This document shows positions 18,140 to 28,351 of a stretch of 64,000 nucleotides of DNA, one piece after another. The position numbers were made by a program, and so were the translations under genes. The notes beneath the pieces are model-generated. The model worked only from the letters and a program-made list of their open reading frames with translations. It did no database searches and was not told the origin of the DNA. Position 1 is the stretch's first letter; the number at the start of each line of letters is the position of its first letter. This DNA is from Planctomycetota bacterium. Lineage in GTDB: Bacteria > Planctomycetota > J058 > J103. The stretch covers positions 1 to 64,000 of the forward strand of contig BPJM01000012.1 of NCBI GenBank assembly GCA_026004615.1, given 5' to 3'.

Positions 18140-19474
18140 ACGAGACGATGCTGCCCCTGGGGGTGGTGCCGCCGCTGGGCGAGACGCCGCCGCGTATGCT
18201 GGCGCACGTGATCCGCAAGGAGCGCCACGGACCGCCCCGGCAGGCCATGCAGATCGAGGAGGTGGCGGTGCCCGAGCCGGGGACATCGATTCCCACGAGG
18301 TGCTGGTGCTGCGTGCTCGCCGCCGGCGTCAACTACAACGGCGTCTGGGCCGCGCTCGGCCAGCCGATCTCGCGTGCTCGAGCGTGCCACAGGGCAGCCC
18401 TTCCACATCGCCGGCTCCGATGCCGCCGGCATCGTCTGGGCGGTCGGCCCCGGGGTGCAGCGCTGGACCGGCCCGGCGACGAGGTGATCGTCCACTGCAA
18501 CCAGGAGCTGACGGCGACTGACGAGCAGTGCAACGGCGGCGACCCGATGCTCTCGCCGACCAGCAGCGCATCTGGGGCTATGAGACCCCGGACGGCTCGT
18601 TCGCGCAGTTCTGCCGGGTCCAGGCGCAGCAGCTGCTGCCGCGGACCGCCGCAGCTGACCTGCGAAGAGGCCGCCTGCTACACGCTGGCGCTCGCCACCG
18701 CCTACCGCATGCTGTTCGGCCACGCCGCCGCACGTACGCTCAAGCCCGGCGACAACGGGTGCTGGTCTGGGGGGCCGCGGGCGGGCCTCGGCTCGATGGC
18801 GGTCCAGCTGTGCCGCCGCCGCCGGCGCGCAACGCCATCGGCGTCGTCTCCGAGCGACGACAAGCGCGGAGTTCGTGCTGCCGGCTCGGCGCGCTGCGGC
18901 GTCGATCGACCGCCGGCAGTTCACGCTGCTGGGGCCGGCTGCCGGAGACGACCGATCGCGAGGGCTACGCCCGCCTACCTGCGGAGTGGCTCAAGGGCGC
19001 GCGAGCATTCGGCAAGGCGATCTGGGAGCATGACCGGCAAGGGCAACGACGTCGACATCGTCTTCGAGCACCCCGGCGAGGCGACCTTTCCGGTCGCGCT
19101 GCCTGCGTCGTCAAGCGCGGCGGCATGGTCGTGTTCTGCGCCGGCACCACCGGCTTCAACCTCACCTTCGACGCCCGCCTACGTCTGGATGCGCCAGAAG
19201 CGCATCCAGGGCTCGCACTTCGCCACCTCTGAAGCCCAGGCGAGCGGCGGCCAACCGGCTCGTCATCGAGCGCCAGGCTCGACCCCTGCCTGTCCGAGGT
19301 CTTCCCCTTCGCGGCACAGAGCCCGGCAAGGCCCACATGCCCTCATGCTGGAAGAACCGGCACCCGCCCGGCAACATGGCCATCCTCGTCAACGCCCCGC
19401 GCCGCGGCCTGAAGAACCTCCAGGAGCTCCGGCAGGCCGCCGGCGGTCCGGGCGAGGGCGGGCAGCTGCGCTAG
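18136..19474 (+). pseudogene. ccr: Crotonyl-CoA carboxylase/reductase, many frame breaks
   Basis: Across three frames the sequence spells a crotonyl-CoA carboxylase/reductase. This enzyme carries out the NADPH-dependent reductive carboxylation of crotonyl-CoA to ethylmalonyl-CoA and is the signature enzyme of the EMC pathway. Recognisable blocks in order: VLAAGVNYNGVWAALGQPIS, FHIAGSDAAGIVWAVGPGVQ, QCNGGDPMLS, RIWGYETPDGSFAQFCRVQA, LTCEEAACYTLALATAYRML, VLVWGAAGG, TGKGNDVDIVFEHPGEATFP, GGMVVFCAGTTGFN, NMAILVNAPRRGL. At least ten breaks of both signs separate them. The conserved text between breaks, with little amino-acid drift, argues for poor sequence rather than a dead gene. The intact enzyme would be about 440 residues. 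Confidence 0.85.
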
Positions 19475-19508
19475 AGCGCGCCGGCGGCTGGCCGGCCGGC
19501 AGCTGCCG

Positions 19509-19915
19509 TCAGTCCGAGTCCGCCTGCGCCCCGCGCGCGGGCGGTCCCTGCGGTTCGGCGCGCTGGAACGAGCGGACCGCGCTCGCCACCGTGGGGTAGG
19601 TGCCGAGCAGCCTGGTGAACCCGAGCAGCTCCATGATGGTCCCGGGCTTGCCCCCCAGGGCCGGCCAGCCGGATGTCGCCGCCCCCGCCGCCGCAGTTCC
19701 AGCGCCTTCTGCTTGAGCACCCCGAGGCCGGCCGAACTTATGTACTCCAGGCCCCGGCAGTCGACGACGATGTCGAGGTGCCCGGCGTGCACCAGCTCGT
19801 CCAGCCGCGCCTGCAGCTCCGGGAAGGTGTGCGCGTCGATCTCGCCGCGGACCTGCACGACCCGCACCCTGCGGCCGCGCCCTGCGCTGCGCACGCCGAT
19901 CGCGAAGTTGGCCAT
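19509..19915 (-). CDS. STAS-domain anti-sigma factor antagonist-like protein; two frame breaks
   Basis: About 134 residues after removing two bases (length 3n+2). It is a single STAS domain, as in SpoIIAA/RsbV partner-switching proteins. VVQVRGEIDAHTFPELQARL and IVVDCRGLEYISSAGLGVL (about 22-65) include the serine-bearing loop (SSAGLGVL) that is phosphorylated by a partner kinase in this family. Both breaks lie between 19660 and 19700 in G/C runs. A C-terminal tail of about 25 polar residues follows. No anti-sigma kinase gene is adjacent. The ATG is fixed by homology; the Shine-Dalgarno sequence is weak. It is convergent with ccr. Confidence 0.8.
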
Positions 19916-19991
19916 GCTGCGATTCCGTTTCCCGCCGGCGGCGCTGTGGCGCTACCCGCCGGGCCATCGCGATGAAACGGATCGGCACGCC

Positions 19992-22404
19992 TCAGGGTTT
20001 GTCCTGGGGGCGGGCCGCCCGCCAGCAGCTGCGCCGCCGCGCACCGCTCGGCGGGGGCGCAGGCGCGCATGGCGCGAGCGGACCACCGCCATCGAGCGCG
20101 AGTGCGCGTTCGGCCTGCGCGCGGGCTAGGGCGAGCTGCCCCGCGCCCGCCAGCGCCCGCGCCAGCAGCAGCCGGTAGCGCGGCTGGCTGGGATAGGCCG
20201 CCACCGCGCCGCCTGGAGCACCGCGAGTGCCTGCGCGGTCCGCCCGGCCTCCAGCAGCAGCTCGCCCAGTCGCGCCTTGGGTTCGGCGAAGTCGCGCCGG
20301 CCGCCGATCGCCTCGCGATAGACCCTGAGCGCCGTCTCCAGCGCGGGCTCGAGCCCGGTGGCGCGCCAGACGCCCCGCGTGCGCCTCGGCCAGCTCGAAT
20401 CGCAGTGCCGGATCATGCGGGCAGCAGCTGCGCTGCGCGCTCCAGCCGCTCGATGCCAGCGGCGGCCGCCCCCCTCACGCAACAACCCCCCGCCCCTGGT
20501 GCAGCAGCGCCTCCGCCTCGATGCGTGCCGGCAGCACGCCGGTGCTCAGATGCACCACGAGCGCGCCGGCGGCGAGCGGCACCAGCGGCCGGAGCACCGG
20601 CGGCGGTCGCCAGCCCCGCCGCGGCTGGCAGGCCGGCGCCCTCGCCGCCGGCCACGCGCCCCCCGCCGTCCGGCTCGCCGGTCGCTGCGGCGCGCGAGCG
20701 GTGATCGCCGCGCACCGTCGCGGCCAGTGCCGGCGCGGCGACCGCGAGCAGCAGCGCCGCCGCGAGCAGGCCCGGCTCCAGGTGCAAGAAGTCGATCGCC
20801 GCCTGGGCGGCGAACGCGGCGGCGCCTCCGAGGGCGCCGGCGGCCAGCGGCCGGGGGTGCACGCCCGCGAGCAGGCGCGCGCCGAGCACGCTCGCCCCGC
20901 CCAGCCACGCCGCGAGCGGCCAGCAGCGCCGCCGGCCGCTGGTAGACCGCACCGAGCGCCAGCACGAGCAGAGCACCGAGCGCTGCGCCCAGCCCGACCC
21001 CGCAACGCGGGCGCCCACGGCCCGAGGCTGTAGCCGGGGTGTGCTCGGCGGCGCGGGGAGCGGCTGCCGTCCCGGGTTCGTGCGGCCGCCCCCCGCCGCA
21101 GATGCCACAGGGGCCGTGCCCAGCAACGCCGCCCACAGCCCGGCCAGGCCCAGCAGGCCCGCCGGGCCCATCTCCGCCAGCGCCTCCAGGTAGTCGTCGT
21201 GCGCATAGAGCGTCTCTTCGGCCGGCGGCGGCTTGTGCCGCACCATGTGGAGCCCGAAGTTGCCGAGCCCGACCCCCGCGCAGCGGCGCCTCGCGCACCA
21301 TGCCGCAGGCCGCCTGCGCGTACTCGCGCCGCACCGCGAGCGAGATGCCACCTGGCAGCGCCTCCAGCCGCTCGGCGGGCAGCAGCGCCAGCAGGCCGGC
21401 GAGCCCCAGGGCGCCGGCCGCGAGCGCGAGCGCGGCGAGCCGCCGGATGGCGCGCCGGCGCGCCATCGCCGCCAGCGCCAGCCCGCCCCCGGCGGCGAGC
21501 CCCCAGCCAGCCTCCCCTTCTGCGCCGAGAGCACCAGGCAGCCGAACGCTGCGAGCCCCGACAGGCCGAGCGCGAACCAGGCCCCGCTGCCGCCGCGGCT
21601 GCTCCGCGCAACGCCCGGCGCCGGGGCGGCAGCGGCCCCCCCTTGTGTGCCGGCGCGCGCGCGCCAGGGCGGCGGCGGCGCCCAGCGCCAACAGCGCCGC
21701 CCATCGCTGCCCAGGCCGCTGAGCCCGTTGGGCAGCACGAACGGCCCCGCTCGCCTGGTCCTGGGCGAGACGGGCCTCCAGCTCCGCTCGCAGCGCAGGG
21801 GCGATCTCGGCCAGGGCCGGCTGCGCGGCGTAGCGCTGCCGCGCCGCAGGCAGATCGACCCACCGCTCCTTGGCCGCCAGCGCCCCGATCCCCACCGCCG
21901 CGGCGAGCACCACCGCCAGCAGCGCGCGCAACGCGGCCGGCTCGCCGGGGGCGCTCGCCACCTGCCAGAGCGCGAGCAGCCACAGCGCCGCCCCCGCACC
22001 ATGGCCAGAGCCGCATCTCGGCTGCCCAGCGATCCTCGGCGACCCCCCAGCGAGCACGCCCCGGCCCCGAGCAGCACCAGCAGCGGCAGCAGCACACACC
22101 ACCCGGCGGTAGCACGGTGCGGCCCCCCGAGCCAGGCCCCGAGCAGCACCAGCGTGCACGCGGCTGCCTGCAGCAGCACGCCCGCCAGCAGCGCCGCCGG
22201 CTCGGCGAGCAGCGCCACCGCGCCGCCCTGCAGCAGCGCCAGCACCAGCGCCGCGCCCAGCCCCGTCTCGCCGAGCGCGAGCAACAGCTGCCCCGCTCCT
22301 TCGAGCACGGGCGGGCGGGCTGGCTGCTGCCCGCTCGCAGGGGCCACCCCGGCCCGCTCCCGGCGGGCCGCGGCCGGTGCGGTCTGCCGCGGCGGTGCCG
22401 CCAT
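19992..22404 (-). pseudogene. O-antigen ligase/polymerase-like membrane protein with C-terminal TPRs, many frame breaks
   Basis: Assembled across frames, the gene encodes a multi-spanning membrane protein of roughly 790 residues. Long hydrophobic helices lead to GVGLGNFGLHMVRHKPPP and YAHDDYLEALAEMGPAGLLG (nt 21130-21290), the Wzy_C/WaaL periplasmic-loop signature of O-antigen ligases and polymerases. More helices follow. The C-terminus has TPR-like helix pairs (YRLLLARALAGAGQLALARA, ARLGELLLEAGRTAQALAVL), a combination common in predicted exopolysaccharide ligases. It would join or polymerise surface glycan in the inner membrane. At least ten frame breaks prevent a continuous reading. It is divergent from the secreted gene at 22557; a TATACT (22463-22468, minus) could be its -10. 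Confidence 0.65.
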
Positions 22405-22556
22405 GGCCGCGCTGTCTCCCCCTCGCCCCGCCGCTGCCGGTCTGGACAGCGGGCACGACCGCAGTATACGCTCGTGGACGCGTCGCGGAGCGGCCGTTCC
22501 GTGCCGGCGGAGGTGCGGGATCGGCGCTCGCAGAGGGCGTGGGAGGAGGTGGGGCC

Positions 22557-23042
22557 ATGGTGCAGAGGCACGGCTGGCAGTTGCGGAGCGCGCTCCGGGT
22601 GGCGGGCGTCGTGCTGGCGGTGGGCGCGGTGTTGTTCCTGCCGCGGGTCGTTGCGGCGGCGGGCAGCGTGACCGGCGAGGTCCAGATCGGCAAGACCAAG
22701 TGGACCTACTGGGAGGTGGACCAGAACGGCAAGCTCTTGCCGAAGAAGGGGGCGCACGGCAAGGGCAACCGCGGGATCGCCTTCTGGAACCCGGAGGACA
22801 AGGTCGGCTGGTGGTACCTGGCGGCGGACAACCCCCACGATTCGAAGGCGTACAACAAGCACCAGCAGGAGTTCTACAAGGCGTTCGCCGAGCAGTTCGC
22901 GAAGGAGTTGCCCAAGGTCAAGAAGAAGGGCGAGCCGCCGGCCGAGCTGACCATCCGCGCGCCCCTCGGGGCCACCATGAAGCTGCAGGGCGGCTGGAAG
23001 CCGGAGCAAGGCGGCACGCCGATCTCCGGCAGCGGCAAGTAG
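22557..23042 (+). CDS. Small secreted protein of unknown function
   Basis: 161 residues, not recognised. A GGAGGAGG Shine-Dalgarno sequence ends 7 nt before the ATG. A basic N-terminus and hydrophobic core (VAGVVLAVGAVLFL) end in VVAAAG, a typical signal-peptidase site near residue 35. The mature part is Lys- and Trp-rich (TKWTYWEVDQNGKLLPKKG, GWWYLAADNP) and ends in a Gly/Lys tail. This composition is clearly more basic and polar than neighbouring proteins. It carries no transmembrane segment and no cysteines after the signal. TATACG at 22465-22470 may be the -10. An intact frame and strong ribosome site make it a real gene. Confidence 0.75.
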   Translation: MVQRHGWQLRSALRVAGVVLAVGAVLFLPRVVAAAGSVTGEVQIGKTKWTYWEVDQNGKLLPKKGAHGKGNRGIAFWNPEDKVGWWYLAADNPHDSKAYNKHQQEFYKAFAEQFAKELPKVKKKGEPPAELTIRAPLGATMKLQGGWKPEQGGTPISGSGK

Positions 23043-23061
23043 GCAGCGGCACTGCGCCGGT

Positions 23062-23099
23062 GGCAGCCCGGGGCGGGCGGCGCTGCCGCCCCGGCTGCC
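23062..23099. terminator. Strong hairpin between convergent genes
   Basis: Arms GGCAGCCCGGGGCGG (23062-23076) and CCGCCCCGGCTGCC (23086-23099) pair over 14 bp with one bulge and a 9-nt loop. The hairpin lies in the 79-bp gap between the secreted-protein gene and pyrF and could stop transcription from both sides. There is no U-tract on either strand. Confidence 0.5.
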
Positions 23100-23121
23100 G
23101 CCGCCCGCGGTGGGCTGCGGC

Positions 23122-24072
23122 TCAGCGCGCCAGCAGCTGGTGCAGCTCGTCGCGCAACCCGCGCATCGCCTCGCGGATCGCGTCCTGCCAGGCGAGGGTG
23201 GGGGGCATGGCGCGCCAGGCCCCGGCGAGCGCGCGGCTGACCGGCACCAGCGCCCCCTCGCCGCGCGCATCGAAGGCGGCCCGCAACAGCGCGGTCGAGC
23301 CTCCCTGGCTGCCCACCCCCGGCAGCAACAGTACCGAACGCGGCAGCAGCGAGCGCAAGCGCGCCAGCGCCTCGGGCACGGTCGCGCCCACCACGGCACC
23401 GACGGGCCCGTAGCCGGCTCCGGCGCCGGCGAGCTCCTCGTTCCAGCGCGCGATGCGCGCCGCCACCGCCTCGTGCACGGTGCGGGGCGCAGCCGGCGCA
23501 GCGGCGCTGCCGCCGGCAGCCACGCCGGCACGCAGCTCCAGGTCCTGCAGCTCGGCGGCGCCGGGGTTGGAGGTCCGCACCAGCACGAACACCCCGGCGG
23601 CGGCGGCGTGCGCGGCCTGGACCAGCGGCGCCAGCGCGTCGGGACCGAGGTAGGGGCTGGCGGTGATCGCGTCGGCTCGGAACGGTGCCTGGGTGCCGAG
23701 GTAGGCCGCCGCATAGGCCTCGGCGGTCGAGCCGATATCCCCGCGCTTGACGTCCGCGATCGCGAGCAGGCCCGCGGCGCGGGCGGCAGCGAGCACCTCG
23801 GCGTACAGCTCCATGCCGGCCGGTCCCAGCGCTTCGAAGAAGGCCGCGTTGGCCTTGATCGCAGGCAGCCCTTCGGCTGCCGCCAGCTCCACCAGGGTGA
23901 GCGACAGCGCGCGCGCCGCCCCGAGCAGCGCCGCTTGCCGCGCTGCGGCCTCCGGGGGCAGCCGCTGCACCAGCGCCGGTGGATACAGCCGCGGCTGCGG
24001 ATCGATGCCGGCGACCAGCGGCGTGCCGCTGGCGCGCACCGCCTCGATGACGCGCTGTCCGAATCCGCTCAC
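23122..24072 (-). CDS. pyrF: Orotidine 5'-phosphate decarboxylase (type 2)
   Basis: 316 residues. It catalyses the last step of UMP synthesis, decarboxylation of OMP. The length is that of the longer PyrF subfamily 2, about 70 residues more than E. coli PyrF. Key motifs: GIDPQPRL (phosphate/substrate side), KANAAFFE, and the catalytic ADVKRGDIGSTAEAYA (about 110-125). The GTG start has GGAGGG 6 nt upstream and gives the usual beginning SGFGQRVIEAVRASGTPLVAGID. The gene lies 101 bp downstream of glnD on the same strand and may be cotranscribed with it. Frame intact. Confidence 0.93.
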   Translation of the reverse strand: MSGFGQRVIEAVRASGTPLVAGIDPQPRLYPPALVQRLPPEAAARQAALLGAARALSLTLVELAAAEGLPAIKANAAFFEALGPAGMELYAEVLAAARAAGLLAIADVKRGDIGSTAEAYAAAYLGTQAPFRADAITASPYLGPDALAPLVQAAHAAAAGVFVLVRTSNPGAAELQDLELRAGVAAGGSAAAPAAPRTVHEAVAARIARWNEELAGAGAGYGPVGAVVGATVPEALARLRSLLPRSVLLLPGVGSQGGSTALLRAAFDARGEGALVPVSRALAGAWRAMPPTLAWQDAIREAMRGLRDELHQLLAR

Positions 24073-24173
24073 CCGAGTCCCTCCGGCTGCCGGCCGTCGC
24101 GCCCGCATCGTGCCGGGGCCCGGCGCGCGCCGCAACCGCGCCCCGGTCCGCGCCGGCTGGGGCCGGCTCGTGC

Positions 24174-26898
24174 CTAGCCGGCGGCGGCGAGCAGCGCCCG
24201 GCGGATGGCGGCGAGGGCGGCTGGATCGCGCACCTTGCTGCCCTGCGCCGCGACGTAGAACACGTCCATCGCGCGGTCGGCGCGCGTCGCGATGCGCGCG
24301 GCGTGGATGGACAGGCCCAGGCCGAGCAGTGCGCGCGCGAGGTCGTAGAGCAACCCCACCCGGTCGCGCGCGGCGACCTCGATCACGGTGAAACGGTCGG
24401 ACAGCTGGTTGGAGACCTCGACCACCGGCGGTAGCGCCGGCGCGGCTGGCGGCGGGGCGAGCGGCACCCGGCGGCGCGCCGCGGCGAGCAGCTCTTCGAC
24501 CGCGCGCTCGCTCTGCAGCACCGCCTGCAGGTCGGACTCCAGCCGGCGCCAGAACCGCTCGTCGGCTGGCAGCTCGGCCGGCAGCGCCAGCGTCAGGTGA
24601 TCCAGCGCCAGCCCGTCGCTGCGCGTGTACAGCTCGGCTGCGACGATGGAGGCGAGGGAGGCGGAGATGGTGCCGGCGATCAGGGCGAAACAGCCCCATC
24701 CGGTCCCGGGTGCCGACCCACAGGTGATGCAGCGCTCCGGTGCTGGCGTGCAGCAGCGCCAACCCCCGCTGCTCGCGCTCCAGCGCGTGCACCAGACGCA
24801 GGTGCTGCACCACCTCGAACGGCTCGCACTCGTAGCGGTAGCGCGGCGGCATGAGCGCCATGTGCCGGTCGAGGTCCTCGGGTCCGAGTTCCGCCGGCAG
24901 CGCCGCCAGCAGCTGCGCGCGCAGGGCCGCGGCTGGCGGCGGGGCAAGGGGCGCGCGGAGCGCGGCGCGTGCCCGGCGGTACAGCTCGGTCAGCAGCGCG
25001 TCCTTGTAGCGCGGCAGGCCGTGCGGGCCAGCCGCCACGCTGTCGGCGGCAGTCAGAAGGTAGAGCAGTTCCAGCCGCTGCTCGTCTCCCACCTTCGCGA
25101 CGAAGTGCGCAATCGTCTCCGGGGCGCTGAGATCGCGCCGCTCGGCGGTCTCGGCCATGAGCAGGTGGTGTTCGACCAGAAACCGCAACAGCCGCCCCTG
25201 TTCGACCTCCAGCCCCAGCCGGCGCGCCACCTCCGGCACCAGTGCGGTGCCCGCGGCGCAGTGGTCCCCTCCCTTGCCCTTGCCCACGTCGTGGAGCAGC
25301 AGCGCCAGGCGCAGCACCGCGAGCTGCCGCTGGCGGCCGAGCAGTTCGGCCCGCAGCGCGTCCTCGCGCCGCCCGCCTTCGGCGAAACGCTCCAGCGCCT
25401 CCAGCGCTCGGAGGGTGTGTTCGTCCACCGTGTACCGGTGGAAGGGATCGGGCAGCCAGAGCCCCTCGATCTCGCCGAACTCGGGCAGGAACGCTCCGAG
25501 CAGGCCGGCATCGCGCATCGCGCGCAGGCTCGCCGCGACGTGGTCGTGGCCGGCGAGCAGTTCGAGGAAGGTCCTGGCCAGCGCGGCTCGGGTACGTGCC
25601 GCCTCGTGCACGCCTCCGGCCAGCGGGCGCAGCTGTTCGATCACCGAGGGTGGCACGCGCAGCTTCTCGCGCTGCGCCAGGAGCAGGAGCTCGAAGGCCG
25701 CCTGCAACGAGTCCGCGGGCGGATCGAACGGCGCCGGTGCGCGCAGCCCGATCGTCTCGCCGGTGGCGACGAAGCGTTCGCCGAGCGGCCAGCACCGGCG
25801 TGGCTGGCCGCCGGCGGCGAGCTGCTCCTGGCAGTGGGCCAGCGCGTGGCTCACCGCGGCCGCGGCGGCGTAGTAGGAGCGCATGAGACGAGCCGCGGCG
25901 CTGCTGGCGCCGGCGGCCTGCTCGAACCAGCCGGGGGCCGAGGGCGGGCGCGATTGCTGCGCGTCGCGCGGCATCGGCCCGGGCAGCTCGCCGGCGGCGT
26001 CCGGGCCGGGCTGGCCGCTCGCGGTGCGCTTGGAGACGATCCGCTCCGCCAGCTCGGGCACGATCTCCAGATCGAGCACGTCGCGGCGCCGTCCCGCCAG
26101 CAGGTGCAGCACGAACCGCATCCGGAGCAGGCGTTCGCGCGCCCGCTCCAGCAGCTGGGGGGCGAGCGGCGGCCGTACGCCGGCACGTGCCAGCAGCCGC
26201 AGCAGTTCCAGATCGCGCAGGGCGCCCGGCGAGTCCTTGAGGTGAGGCTCGAGGACGAACGGCGTGCCGCCGCGACGCGCGTGCCGCGCGGCGGCTTCCT
26301 CCAGCTTCGCGCGCAAGAAAGCGCTGTCGCGCCGCAGCAGACTGCTCGCCGCGATCTCGAGCAGCTGCTCGGCGAGTGCCGCATCGCCGGCGAGCAGCCG
26401 GCCCTCGGCGATCGCGGTCGCGGTGCCGAGATCCTCGTGCAGTGCCGCGCGCGCGCCGGCGAGCGAGCGCACCTGGTGGCCGAGCACCAGGCCGCTGTCC
26501 CAGAGCAGCTGCAGGAAGGCGGTGGCGAGTCGCTCCAGCGCCGGCCCCGGCTCCGGTTGCGCGTGGAGCACGAGCAGGTCGAGGTCGGAGCCCGGCGCCA
26601 GCTCGCGCCGCCCCAGCCCGCCCAGTGCCAGCAGAGCCACCGGTTGCTCCGGGCGGTGGTGCCGGAGCAGCGCCTCGAACAGCGCGTGCAGGATGGTCTC
26701 GAAGAACGCGCTGAGGTGGGCACAGGCCTGCAGGCCCGGCTCGCCCTGCAGGCGCGCCAGCAGCGCGGCACGCCCCTGGCGGATCGCGCGGCGCAACGCC
26801 GGGGCCTGTGGCGGCGTGCGCTGCGCCGCGGCGAGGGCTGCCGCCGCCTCGGGGATTGCGGGCGCGCTGCTGCAGCGCGGGATGGCGTCCTCGCCCAT
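24174..26898 (-). CDS. glnD: PII uridylyltransferase/uridylyl-removing enzyme; one frameshift
   Basis: About 907 residues after removing one T near 24686 (length 3n+1), close to the 890 of E. coli GlnD. This cytoplasmic glutamine sensor adds UMP to PII or removes it, thereby steering glutamine synthetase adenylylation. Domains: a nucleotidyltransferase with GGLGRRELAPGSDLDLL (about 88-105); GlnE-like helical linker; an HD domain with LLLHDVGKGKGGDH (about 530-545) for the deuridylylation reaction; two ACT regions (about 690-760 and 805-895, the latter with DRVGLLYDLARALLGLGLSI) that bind glutamine. The break lies in the first ACT region and is repaired exactly by one base. No strong Shine-Dalgarno sequence at the ATG. 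glnA lies 1.7 kb away. Confidence 0.92.
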
Positions 26899-27051
26899 GG
26901 AGGTATCGTAGCAGCCGGCGGCCGGGCGCGCGCCCGAGCGGCTGCCGGCACGAGCCCCGGCGGCGGCTCTGAGGTATGATGGCGGGGTCTGCCCGCGGGT
27001 GCGGGGTCCGAGCGGGCGGCGGCTTCGCCGCGGGGGGAGAGGTCGGCGCTG

Positions 27052-27471
27052 GTGCGCGAGGCGCAGCTGGTCAGCGGCTGGATGACCGAGCACCCGGTCA
27101 CGGTGGAGCCCGACGAGCCGGTGGTGGATGCCTATGCCCTCATGACGCAGCACTCGATCCGGCACCTGCCGGTGGTCGAGGGAGGGCGGCTGGTCGGGAT
27201 CCTCTCCAATCGGGACCTCTATCGTGCCTCGCCGCGCTTCGGGGGCAAGAGCCACCGAGCGGTCGCGGCGCTGTTCCGCACCCCGGTGCGCGAGGTCATG
27301 ACCCGTGAGGGCCTGCTGACGGTGGAGCCCACCACCACCGTGGCGGAGGCCGCCCGGCTGCTCATCGAGGCCAAGGTGAGCTCGCTGCCGGTGTTGGAGG
27401 GCGAGCGGCTGGTCGGCATCATCACGAGCGAGGACCTTTTGCGCGCGTTGCTGGAGCAGGCGGCGGTCTAG
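27052..27471 (+). CDS. Two-CBS-domain protein
   Basis: 139 residues made of two CBS domains back to back, the Bateman module that binds adenine nucleotides or other adenosyl ligands. Repeat one runs from VSGWMTEHPVTVEPDEPVVD to LVGILSNRDL; repeat two from VREVMTREGLLTVEPTTTVA to LVGIITSEDLL. There is no extra catalytic domain, so it is probably a small regulatory or energy-sensing protein. The GTG start follows a GGGGGGAGAGG about 10 nt upstream. A TATGAT at 26975-26980 is a plausible -10. The partner is unknown; the position beside glnD hints at, but does not prove, a metabolic-sensing role. Confidence 0.88.
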   Translation: MREAQLVSGWMTEHPVTVEPDEPVVDAYALMTQHSIRHLPVVEGGRLVGILSNRDLYRASPRFGGKSHRAVAALFRTPVREVMTREGLLTVEPTTTVAEAARLLIEAKVSSLPVLEGERLVGIITSEDLLRALLEQAAV

Positions 27472-27595
27472 GGCGGCGCCCGGGTCGGCCGTGCGGTCGG
27501 AGCCGGCTCGCGGTTTGCTGCAAGGACTCGCGGGAGGACCCGAGGACGGCCGGCCGGACGGCGGCAGGCGGTGCGGCCACGAGGCGGGCGAGGCG

Positions 27596-27964
27596 ATGAT
27601 CGTATGGCGGGTGCTCGGGGTGGCGCTGGCGATCGCGGCCGCGATCGTGCTCCTGGAGCATGGCGCCGCGATCCTGCCGCGCGCGCCGCGGCTCGTGCTG
27701 GTGGGCCTGCTGGGGGCGGTTGCCTACTTCGTCGCCGCGCGGCTGGGGACGCGCCGCCGTGCCCGCACCGGCCCGCGCATGGCGGCGCCCGGTGGGCCGG
27801 CGGGCGCGGCGTCCCCGGCGGCATCCGGGGCCGGTGTCGGGGAGGAGCGCGTGGGGGAGCGCTGCGCCGGCCAGCCGGTTGGGCAGCGGCGGCAGCTGCC
27901 GCCGCTGGGCTGGCACAACGGTGGCGCCGCTGCGGGGCACGCGGCGGCTGCCTCGTGGTGGTGA
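27596..27964 (+). CDS. Small predicted membrane protein, hypothetical
   Basis: 122 residues. Two predicted transmembrane helices lie at the N-terminus (VWRVLGVALAIAAAIVLLEH and LVLVGLLGAVAYFVAARLGT), followed by a Gly/Ala/Arg-rich cytoplasmic-type tail with no recognisable domain. The start is the first ATG before TM1, preceded by GAGGCGGGCGAGG. It follows the CBS gene by 124 bp on the same strand. The hydrophobic pattern supports a real gene; the tail is low complexity and its end is uncertain. Function unknown. Confidence 0.45.
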   Translation: MIVWRVLGVALAIAAAIVLLEHGAAILPRAPRLVLVGLLGAVAYFVAARLGTRRRARTGPRMAAPGGPAGAASPAASGAGVGEERVGERCAGQPVGQRRQLPPLGWHNGGAAAGHAAAASWW

Positions 27965-27997
27965 GCCGGCGGCGGACCGCGGTCGCCGGCTTGCGGC

Positions 27998-28351
27998 TCA
28001 GTCCGCCGGCCGCCACAGGCGGTACGCGGCGATCACCGCCCCGGCGAGCAGCCCGTAGATCAGCATCGCCAGCAGGAGCAGAGCCAATCCCGTGCCGCCC
28101 GCGCTGACCGTTGCGACCAGGTCCGTGACCTCTGGCGGCTCGGTCCCGAACCACCTGCGCAGCAGGGCGCGGCCGGCCTCGAGCCCGGGTCCGTACGCGG
28201 CGAGCCAGCTCGCGCCGGGCCCGCTGGACTCGAACCCCGAGCCGAGCATGAAGAAGATCAGCAGCGCCACGCCCTGGATGAGGAAGAGCACCACCGCGGC
28301 CCCCAGGACGGTGAACAGCGCTCGCACCAGCGCGTGATACAGCCGCCGCAC
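27998..28351 (-). CDS. Small predicted membrane protein, hypothetical
   Basis: 117 residues from a GTG that has GGGGGAGG 6-7 nt upstream. It has two transmembrane helices (ALFTVLGAAVVLFLIQGVAL at about 8-30, and GLALLLLAMLIYGLLAGAVI at about 87-108) separated by a 55-residue loop (GSGFESSGPGASWLAAYGPG region). No known family is recognised. It is convergent with the preceding small membrane gene and lies on the same strand as glnA, 206 bp downstream of it. A longer reading starting at 28450 lacks a better ribosome site, so I prefer the shorter one. Confidence 0.6.
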   Translation of the reverse strand: MRRLYHALVRALFTVLGAAVVLFLIQGVALLIFFMLGSGFESSGPGASWLAAYGPGLEAGRALLRRWFGTEPPEVTDLVATVSAGGTGLALLLLAMLIYGLLAGAVIAAYRLWRPAD

